Below are positions 56,612 through 64,000 of a stretch of DNA of 64,000 nt, in pieces. The notes below the pieces were generated by a model that worked only from the letters and a program-made list of their open reading frames with translations, was not told where the DNA came from and did not search any database. The DNA is from Weissella halotolerans DSM 20190 (GTDB lineage Bacteria > Bacillota > Bacilli > Lactobacillales > Lactobacillaceae), in the NCBI RefSeq assembly GCF_000420365.1, contig NZ_ATUU01000003.1:81245-145244 (forward strand). Reading direction: 5' to 3'. The position numbers and the translations under genes were made by a program. Numbering within the stretch: position 1 is the stretch's first letter; the number at the start of each line of letters is the position of its first letter.

Positions 56612-57286
56612 ATGGAACAAGAGCCATATATTACCTTGGCCAATCATCAGGGTAGATATGAACAGACGATTAAAAAATCGCGTTTTATTCTGGACATTGC
56701 TCGGATCCAGGATGAAGGGGCTGCGACAGACTATATTGAAGCTATCCGTAAGCAAGAACGCCGTGCTACGCATCATGTATGGGCCTACCTAATTGGCGAT
56801 GACAGCCGTACGCAGCGCTATTCAGATGATGGTGAACCTGCTGGCACGGCCGGAGTACCAATGTTAGAAGTATTAAAAAATAACCATCTACATGATGTAG
56901 TAGCTGTGGTAACCCGTTATTTTGGTGGAATAAAACTAGGTGCGGGGGGGTTGATTCGTGCTTATGCTGGTACGGTTGCCGATGGACTAACCACCCTGCC
57001 CTTGGTTGAACGACAACAACGGCGACTAGTTAAGTTAACAGTTGACTATAAGCATTATGACGTCTTAAAAAATTGGCTGCTTCATGCTAATATTAAGAGT
57101 ATTCAGACACAGTTTGATGTGATGGTTACCATTGAGATTGCCATTCCAGATAGGCTGCTTGGTCAGGTTGAACAAGCCTTAAACGACAGTACAGCTGGTC
57201 AGGGTCGCTTAACTGTAGAGTCGTACATGGATGTAGAGCTTCCGGTAGTCGGAAATATTCATAGTCAAACGATGTCACTAAAATAA
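56612..57286 (+). CDS. YigZ/IMPACT family protein
   Basis: A 224-residue protein with the UPF0029 N-terminal domain (KKSRFILDIARIQDE, THHVWAYLIGDD, SDDGEPAGTAGVPML, and TRYFGGIKLGAGGL) and a ferredoxin-like C-terminal domain. Homologues bind nucleic acid; IMPACT in eukaryotes modulates Gcn2, but the bacterial role is unclear. ATG 56612 follows AGGAGGG; the TTG one codon earlier is less likely. Confidence 0.92.
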   Translation: MEQEPYITLANHQGRYEQTIKKSRFILDIARIQDEGAATDYIEAIRKQERRATHHVWAYLIGDDSRTQRYSDDGEPAGTAGVPMLEVLKNNHLHDVVAVVTRYFGGIKLGAGGLIRAYAGTVADGLTTLPLVERQQRRLVKLTVDYKHYDVLKNWLLHANIKSIQTQFDVMVTIEIAIPDRLLGQVEQALNDSTAGQGRLTVESYMDVELPVVGNIHSQTMSLK

Positions 57287-57311
57287 AAAGGGTAAGAAAG
57301 AAGAAGTATTT

Positions 57312-57959
57312 ATGATTGACAAGTTGATGCGTAAACAGATGACTGCTATTTTAGCAGTACATATAATTTTATTAGCTTACATGGCCGTCGTACTATTTTC
57401 TGGTAGTCCCTATTTGTTTTTAAATTGGAATTTACTCTTGGCCATTATTCCGTTTGACTGTGCACTATTAACAGTTTGGCTGTACCGACAGGGATATTCG
57501 CGTATTTGGGTAGGCTTAGCGGCCTTAGTTTGGCTAGCTTTTTACCCGAACACCGTCTACATGTTAACGGATTTTATCCACTTGAATGATATTGGCAATG
57601 CCATTAACAGCCAGATGCAGGTTTTTAATTATAGTTTGTTGACGGGTGCCATTTTCTTTGGTGTTTTCCTAGGATTGGCCTCCAGTGAGTTGATTTTAGT
57701 TGAACTTTTCCCAACGATAAAACATCGTTGGCAAATTGTATTAGCGGCCTTATTATCTTTCTTATCGGCTTTTGGTATATTTTTAGGTCGTTACTTACGG
57801 CTAAATAGTTGGGACATTGTCTCACGGCCTAAAATTTTGCTAGGTCAGATGAAAGATGTTGTGCTTAATCAAACCGGTTTTGCAGTTTCGTTTGTTTTAA
57901 TATTAGGATTAACACAACTATCCTTGATGGCAATTTATCATTATTTGAAAGAAAACTAA
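57312..57959 (+). CDS. DUF1361 membrane protein
   Basis: A 215-residue protein with about six TM helices and the DUF1361 hallmark WLAFYPNTVYMLTDFIHL (about 77-94), where Pro-Asn and Tyr-hydrophobic-Thr-Asp are conserved. Function is unknown. It begins 26 bases after yigZ and shares its transcript up to the terminator. Confidence 0.87.
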   Translation: MIDKLMRKQMTAILAVHIILLAYMAVVLFSGSPYLFLNWNLLLAIIPFDCALLTVWLYRQGYSRIWVGLAALVWLAFYPNTVYMLTDFIHLNDIGNAINSQMQVFNYSLLTGAIFFGVFLGLASSELILVELFPTIKHRWQIVLAALLSFLSAFGIFLGRYLRLNSWDIVSRPKILLGQMKDVVLNQTGFAVSFVLILGLTQLSLMAIYHYLKEN

Positions 57960-57995
57960 AAAAGGTGCGCTTCTTGCAAGAAGCGCACCTTTTTA
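57958..57995. terminator. Bidirectional terminator
   Basis: Stem AAAAAGGTGCGCTTCTT / AAGAAGCGCACCTTTTT, near-continuous, serves the DUF1361 gene and the minus-strand MFS gene. Confidence 0.93.
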
Positions 57996-58003
57996 GTATG
58001 TTT

Positions 58004-59218
58004 TTATGACGTACGCAAACTTTTGGTATTTGACCAAAAGAATAGGGCATTTAAGGCTACCAATAGGGCACTAGCAATAAAAATACCACTATAGCCAAAT
58101 TGACTAGCCACCAAAGAACCAAGCATTGGGCCAACCACGGATCCAATTGACTGGAAAGACTGACCATAAGCAAAGACACGGCTGGTGATTTGACTTGGCG
58201 TTGTCTTTGCTAGTAGTGTTTGGACGGCTGGAAGCATTGTAGCATTAGATACACCCATGATAAGGCGTAAAATAGCTAGTTGCCAAACAGCAATAACGAA
58301 GGCACTGGGTACCAAAGACAAAAGGGCAATGCCAAAGCCAATCATAATCATACGATCCGTTCCAATTCGATCACCAATTATACCAAAACGTGGAGCAGCA
58401 ATCAGGGTTGCAATTCCGGGCATGGCAGCCACTACCCCTGCCAGAAAGGTCGTACTTAGGCTACCATGATCAAGCATCCTGACAACCAAAGAAATAATAG
58501 GGCCAATGGACATATTAGCAGTTTGAATAATTAGCATTGTTAAACAAAGGCCAAAGGTAAGACGTGCATTTGGTAATAAGTTAATGACTGTTTTAAAGGA
58601 GGGGCTATCTTCCTTTTTAACGGGTGTAAATCGTTCATGGATAAATAGGGTTGTTAGAAGAAAGACGGCGCCAAAGATGATGCCGGTAATATAAAAGCAG
58701 GTTCGGTAGCTAACAAAACTTGCAATAGTTCCACCCAGGAAGGGACCTAAAAGTTGACCTGCAGTGGCACCCGTAACCAGAATTCCTAAGGCATAACCGG
58801 AACGTTCCTTAGGTACTTGAGTTGCAACCATGGCATTAGCGTTGGAGATGAAGCCCCCAAAGATACCTTGTAAGGCCCGTAAAAAAATTAATTGCCAAAC
58901 GTTAGTTACAAGGCCCATGAGGATGAAGATAATTGCCATACCTAGTGAAGCTCGCATCAACATCAACTTACGCCCTTTTGAGTCAGCTAGTTTACCCCAA
59001 AAAGGGGAGAAGATAGCCATGGTAAAAAAGGTCGTTGAAAAGGTGAGGGAGCTATAGAACGTTAATTGATCCTGAGTGAAGTGCCCCAGTGTATCAACAT
59101 AAAGTGGGAGAAAGGGCATGACTTCACTAAAGCCAATTCCCATCATGAAGACCCCAATCCATAAAATGAACAAATTCCGCTGCCAAGAAGGAACATGCTC
59201 CAAATTATTGAGTAGCAT
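58004..59218 (-). CDS. MFS drug-exporter-like protein
   Basis: A 404-residue major facilitator with twelve predicted TM helices. Motif A is GKLADSKGRKLM near 75-86 and the antiporter motif C reads GATAGQLLGPFLGG. It resembles PmrA/MdtG-type DHA1 exporters of fluoroquinolone-like compounds. It is transcribed alone, divergent from guaB. Substrates cannot be told from sequence. Confidence 0.88.
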   Translation of the reverse strand: MLLNNLEHVPSWQRNLFILWIGVFMMGIGFSEVMPFLPLYVDTLGHFTQDQLTFYSSLTFSTTFFTMAIFSPFWGKLADSKGRKLMLMRASLGMAIIFILMGLVTNVWQLIFLRALQGIFGGFISNANAMVATQVPKERSGYALGILVTGATAGQLLGPFLGGTIASFVSYRTCFYITGIIFGAVFLLTTLFIHERFTPVKKEDSPSFKTVINLLPNARLTFGLCLTMLIIQTANMSIGPIISLVVRMLDHGSLSTTFLAGVVAAMPGIATLIAAPRFGIIGDRIGTDRMIMIGFGIALLSLVPSAFVIAVWQLAILRLIMGVSNATMLPAVQTLLAKTTPSQITSRVFAYGQSFQSIGSVVGPMLGSLVASQFGYSGIFIASALLVALNALFFWSNTKSLRTS

Positions 59219-59306
59219 GGATAAACCTCCTATTTCTAAAAATGTTTAAATGATGTCAATAGTTTAACCTTTTTAATAGGACGATACAAGAAAATGAGGT
59301 TTTCTC

Positions 59307-59334
59307 TTGAAAATATAAAAAAAACAGGTATGAT
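59307..59334 (+). promoter_or_regulatory. Promoter for guaB
   Basis: TTGAAA (59307-59312) and TATGAT (59329-59334) with a 16-base spacer; start near 59341, giving a leader of about 185 bases. Confidence 0.78.
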
Positions 59335-59362
59335 AGTGAAAAGACTTTTACCAATAACTTAA

Positions 59363-60676
<1,314 letters not shown>

Positions 60677-60701
60677 CGTATTTGATAGAAATGTTGTGAA
60701 T

Positions 60702-60732
60702 AAAAAACACCCTTTAAAAGGGTGCTTTTTTT
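60702..60732 (+). terminator. Terminator after guaB
   Basis: Stem CACCCTTT / AAAGGGTG with two-base loop extended by flanking A/T, then seven T. Confidence 0.88.
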
Positions 60733-60818
60733 GTGTACAGGCTGGGCTGATTTAAACCTTCGCTTTAACTTAATATCTGGTATAATGAAAGGTGCTGATG
60801 ACGAAAGGACGGTACATC

Positions 60819-61433
60819 ATGTACGAGTATATTAAAGGCCTAGTGACGAACATTATGCCGACCTATATTACTGTTGAGGCGGCTGGTATTGGCTATCATA
60901 TCCTAGTAGCCAACCCCTATGATTTTGAGCAGTCGGACCAGCCCATTCAGGTTTACTTAGAACAAGTTATTCGCGAAAATGAGCATACCTTGTATGGTTT
61001 TACTGATTTAGACAGTAAACGCTTATTTGAAAAGCTCTTAGCGGTTTCAGGTATTGGACCTAAATCAGCTTTGGCAATTTTAGCTAGTAATGACCATACG
61101 GGTTTGGTACGGGCCATTTCTGAACAAGATATTGCATTTTTAACTAAGTTTCCAGGAATTGGTAAAAAAACGGCCCAGCAGATTATTCTTGACTTACAAA
61201 ATAAGTTAACTGACTTGCCATTTTATGGTCAGACTGACTTGAATGATCTACCAGCAGCTATGGAAGCTCAAGCTAAAGGCATACCAAATCAGGCATTAGC
61301 AGATGCCTTATTAGCTCTGGAAGCATTAGGATATACTAAAAAGCAGCTACAAGGAATTGAAAAGAAGCTGGCTACGCAGGCACTGACAGATACTGCGGCA
61401 TATGTCAGTGCTGGTTTAAAACTATTACAGTAG
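60819..61433 (+). CDS. ruvA: Holliday junction branch migration protein RuvA
   Basis: A 204-residue junction-binding protein: N-terminal OB fold (MYEYIKGLVTNIMPTYITVEA), helix-hairpin-helix motifs (LLAVSGIGPKSALAIL and FLTKFPGIGKKTAQQII) and a C-terminal RuvB-contact domain. ATG 60819 follows GAAAGGAC; a frame from 60792 is not supported. ruvB starts 9 bases after its stop. TATAAT at 60780-60785 is its likely -10. Confidence 0.96.
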   Translation: MYEYIKGLVTNIMPTYITVEAAGIGYHILVANPYDFEQSDQPIQVYLEQVIRENEHTLYGFTDLDSKRLFEKLLAVSGIGPKSALAILASNDHTGLVRAISEQDIAFLTKFPGIGKKTAQQIILDLQNKLTDLPFYGQTDLNDLPAAMEAQAKGIPNQALADALLALEALGYTKKQLQGIEKKLATQALTDTAAYVSAGLKLLQ

Positions 61434-61442
61434 GAGGAAGGT

Positions 61443-62459
61443 ATGACAGATGATCTCTTAAGGGATAGTGATTCAGATGCGGCTGAGTCGTCCATTGAAC
61501 GGTCACTGCGGCCACATTCTTTAAAACAATATATTGGTCAGGTAGCTCTTAAGACCCGGTTATCTGTTTATATTGAAGCTGCCAAGCAACGCGAAGAGGC
61601 ATTAGACCATGTTTTGCTATATGGACCTCCAGGCCTTGGAAAAACAACCTTGGCAATCGTCATTGCTAATGAAATGGCAGTTAATATCAGGACAACAAGT
61701 GGGCCGGCCATTGAGAAGTCGGGTGATTTATTAGCCTTGTTGAATGAGCTAGCACCAGGGGATGTTCTTTTTATCGATGAAATTCATCGTTTACCAAAGC
61801 CAGTTGAGGAAATGCTTTATTCAGCGATGGAAGATTTTTATGTAGATATTGTCGTGGGTGAAGGGCCAAGTGCACACCCGGTGCATTTCCCACTCCCACC
61901 TTTCACCTTAATTGGGGCTACAACCCGGGCCGGAATGCTATCACAGCCTTTACGTGACCGGTTTGGAATTGTGGAACATATGTCCTACTATACCGTTGAT
62001 GAATTGGCCGAAATTGTTGAACGCTCGTCTAAAATATTCAACATGCAAATTGACCAATATGGCGCGCTTGAGTTAGCTAGACGTTCGCGGGGAACACCAC
62101 GAATTGCTAACCGCCTATTACGACGGGTACGTGATTTTGCAATGGTTAAGCAAGAGGCTGTTATTGATGACCGAATGGTAGACTATGCGCTTAATCTATT
62201 GAAAGTTGATGAGATGGGCTTAGATCAAGTTGATCATAAAATTTTGATGATGATGATTAATCATTACCATGGTGGACCAGTCGGGGTCCAAACCATCGCA
62301 GCAAATATTGGTGAAGAGGTAGACACTGTTGAGTCTATGTATGAGCCTTATCTTTTGCAAATTGGGTTTATTCAGCGCACACCGCGGGGACGAATGGTGA
62401 CGGCTAGTGCTTATCGCCATTTACAGATTCCATTTGAAGGAGAAGAAACTAAACGATGA
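61443..62459 (+). CDS. ruvB: Holliday junction helicase RuvB
   Basis: A 338-residue AAA+ motor. Walker [11 protein letters not shown] near 60-69, Walker [11 protein letters not shown], sensor 1 GATTRAG and the C-terminal winged helix ([16 protein letters not shown]) are all present. It follows ruvA with an AGGAGGA site and its stop overlaps the queA start (ATGA). Confidence 0.97.
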   Translation: MTDDLLRDSDSDAAESSIERSLRPHSLKQYIGQVALKTRLSVYIEAAKQREEALDHVLLYGPPGLGKTTLAIVIANEMAVNIRTTSGPAIEKSGDLLALLNELAPGDVLFIDEIHRLPKPVEEMLYSAMEDFYVDIVVGEGPSAHPVHFPLPPFTLIGATTRAGMLSQPLRDRFGIVEHMSYYTVDELAEIVERSSKIFNMQIDQYGALELARRSRGTPRIANRLLRRVRDFAMVKQEAVIDDRMVDYALNLLKVDEMGLDQVDHKILMMMINHYHGGPVGVQTIAANIGEEVDTVESMYEPYLLQIGFIQRTPRGRMVTASAYRHLQIPFEGEETKR

Positions 62460-63505
62460 CAGAACCAGAGCATTATACTTTAGAAGATTTTGATTATAAC
62501 TTACCTGAAGAATTGATTGCACAAACACCGCTAGCAAAGCGAGACACTTCACGCTTACTGGTCTTAAATGCGGAGACTGGGGAGATGCAAGACAAACATT
62601 TCTACGATATTTTGGATTATTTACAGCCAGGGGATGCGTTGGTGATGAATAATTCACGTGTTCTGCCTGCCCGGCTGTATGGTACAAAAGCAGATACTGG
62701 TGGTCACGTAGAAGTGCTGCTCTTACGTCAAGATCATGGTGATGTGTGGGAAACGCTAGTGAAACCTGGTAAGAAACTACACAAGGGTCAGGAAATTGTG
62801 TTTGGTGATGGTCAGTTGAAAGCAGTCATTGTTGATGAACTTGAGCATGGCGGTCGCATGATTGAGTTTAAATATGACGGTATTTTCTTAGAAATCTTAG
62901 AGCAGTTAGGTGAAATGCCACTGCCACCTTATATAAAGGAAAAACTTGCTGATCAAGAACGTTATCAAACTGTTTACTCCAAGGTTAATGGATCAGCAGC
63001 CGCACCAACGGCTGGCTTACATTGGACACCTGAACTATTAGAAAAAGTTGCGGCGAAAGGTGTTAAAATTGTTGAGTTAACGCTACATGTTGGCTTAGGA
63101 ACCTTCCGCCCAGTAGAAGAAAGTGATATTGACAAGCATAAAATGCATTCGGAGTTCTATCAATTATCAGCTCAAGCAGCCAGGACATTAAATGATGTTC
63201 GTGAACAGGGAGGTCGTATTATTGCGACGGGAACGACATCTATTCGGACTCTTGAAACAATAGGTACGAAATTTAATGGTCACTTGCAAGCTGATTCTGG
63301 CTGGACTGATATTTTTATCAAGCCGGGTTATCAGTGGCAGGTAGTGGATGCCTTTATTACAAATTTCCACTTGCCTAAGTCAACCCTAGTGATGTTGGTG
63401 GCAGCCTTTACTGGACGTGAGCGAATTTTAAATGCCTATCAGCATGCCATTGCCGAACGGTACCGTTTTTTCTCCTTTGGCGATGCGATGTTTGTGCATA
63501 AATAA
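62456..63505 (+). CDS. queA: S-adenosylmethionine:tRNA ribosyltransferase-isomerase
   Basis: A 349-residue enzyme that adds the epoxycyclopentane group in queuosine synthesis. The opening [35 protein letters not shown] and the C-terminal [15 protein letters not shown] are typical. It overlaps ruvB by 4 bases, the common ruvAB-queA operon; tgt may be elsewhere. GAAGGAGAAG inside ruvB is the ribosome site. Confidence 0.96.
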   Translation: MTEPEHYTLEDFDYNLPEELIAQTPLAKRDTSRLLVLNAETGEMQDKHFYDILDYLQPGDALVMNNSRVLPARLYGTKADTGGHVEVLLLRQDHGDVWETLVKPGKKLHKGQEIVFGDGQLKAVIVDELEHGGRMIEFKYDGIFLEILEQLGEMPLPPYIKEKLADQERYQTVYSKVNGSAAAPTAGLHWTPELLEKVAAKGVKIVELTLHVGLGTFRPVEESDIDKHKMHSEFYQLSAQAARTLNDVREQGGRIIATGTTSIRTLETIGTKFNGHLQADSGWTDIFIKPGYQWQVVDAFITNFHLPKSTLVMLVAAFTGRERILNAYQHAIAERYRFFSFGDAMFVHK

Positions 63506-63514
63506 AAAAAGGTC

Positions 63515-63543
63515 TTGCTTTTTTCAAAGACAGCGAGTATAGT
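63515..63543 (+). promoter_or_regulatory. Promoter for tRNA-Gly and possibly the rrn operon
   Basis: TTGCTT (63515-63520) and TATAGT (63538-63543) with a 17-base spacer. Confidence 0.7.
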
Positions 63544-63580
63544 AATATTTGTTGTTGAGGCAACGAATAAAGTTGGCCTT

Positions 63581-63652
63581 GCGGATGTAGTACAATGGCT
63601 AGTGCTCCAGCCTTCCAAGCTGGGAATGCGGGTTCGATTCCCGTCGTCCGCT
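63581..63652 (+). tRNA. tRNA-Gly(UCC)
   Basis: 72 bases: acceptor GCGGATG / CGTCCGC, discriminator T, anticodon loop CTTCCAA (anticodon UCC), T-arm GGGTTCGATTCCC. It precedes the 16S gene by about 165 bases with no terminator between, so it may be co-transcribed with the rRNA operon. Confidence 0.96.
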
Positions 63653-63816
63653 TTGCAGTGATGCAAGGTAGATCATTGAAAACTGAATATCGTTTCGATA
63701 TAACAAATGTGTAGGGTCACCACGTATGTGGTGCAAACATTTGCGAAGTCAATTCGCTAGTAAATTCGTTTAACATCTGTTAAACAACAACATAATTTGA
63801 GTACTACTCAAATTCT
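63653..63816 (+). promoter_or_regulatory. rRNA operon leader
   Basis: The leader holds a second promoter-like pair, TTGAAA (63676-63681) and TATAAC (63699-63704) with 17 bases between. AATTTGAGT / ACTCAAATT (about 63794-63814) forms a hairpin just before the 16S 5' end, and may take part in processing. The TTGAAAACTGAATA stretch is common in LAB rrn leaders and may be antitermination-related instead. Confidence 0.5.
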
Positions 63817-64000
63817 CAAAATGAGAGTTTGATCCTGGCTCAGGATAAACGCTGGCGGCGTGCCTAATACATGCAAGTCGAACGCCTTGTCGTTCTACTG
63901 ATTTAGAGAGCTTGCTCAATACTGACGTAGAACTATACAAGGAGTGGCGAACGGGTGAGTAACACGTGGGAAACCTACCTCTTAGTAGGGGATAACACCT
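63817..64000 (+). rRNA. rrs: 16S ribosomal RNA, 5' part
   Basis: GAGAGTTTGATCCTGGCTCAG, GCTGGCGGCGTGCC and GAACGGGTGAGTAACACG are the universal 5' landmarks. The V1 loop (GTCGAACGCCTTGTCGTTC, GAGAGCTTGCTCAA) resembles Weissella. Position 63847 is A where most species have G in ATGAACGC. The mature start is estimated from E. coli numbering; the gene runs off the right edge. Confidence 0.97.

Overview
The window is core chromosome of a low-to-moderate GC lactic acid bacterium. The 16S rRNA start at its right edge, with a V1 region of the Weissella type, the SMC/SRP gene order, two T-box operons and an IMP dehydrogenase without CBS domains together point to Weissella or a near relative in the Leuconostoc group of Lactobacillaceae. 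The genus call is an inference from about 180 bases of 16S and from recalled gene content; the species is not claimed.

Layout, left to right. 1-10.1 kb: end of plsX, acpP, rnc-smc-ftsY-ylxM-ffh (RNA processing, chromosome condensation, SRP targeting), then rpsP, rimM-trmD and rplS (ribosome and tRNA maturation). 10.2-17.6 kb: a tautomerase, glpK, a secreted LysM-NlpC/P60 wall hydrolase, a deoxynucleoside kinase and mscL on the minus strand, a HAD phosphatase, a small membrane protein overlapping a CPBP protease, and an HmoB-like protein. 17.7-25.9 kb: tRNA-Leu, a GNAT enzyme, mecA-coiA-pepF, a DUF948/YtxH pair, and divergent pepQ/ccpA with cre sites between them. 25.9-30.4 kb: minus-strand tRNA-Ser and two identical tRNA-Glu genes, coaBC-mvaS, a nucleoside deoxyribosyltransferase and an amidase. 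30.4-42.6 kb: T-box hisS-aspS, yitT, rpsU-yqeY, phoH-ybeY-dgkA-era-recO, and T-box glyQS. 42.7-53.2 kb: tRNA-Ser, an unknown anchored protein, an ElaA-like GNAT, cardiolipin synthase, TerC, a lactonase, an AI-2E-type permease, trmL, ftsK and a small unlisted minus-strand gene. 53.3-64 kb: uvrC, obgE, yigZ, a DUF1361 protein, an MFS exporter, riboswitch-controlled guaB, ruvAB-queA, tRNA-Gly and the start of a 16S gene.

Most genes are housekeeping and sit in short units closed by strong intrinsic terminators. No insertion sequence, intact prophage, CRISPR array or defence island was seen. The most informative signals are regulatory. A guanine-type purine riboswitch with a complete terminator/antiterminator switch lies before guaB. 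The hisS-aspS T-box has overlapping Asp and His codons at its specifier position. Glycerol kinase has lost the histidine that HPr phosphorylates in other Firmicutes. Several perfect inverted repeats sit against promoters. I did not find a convincing new multigene system.
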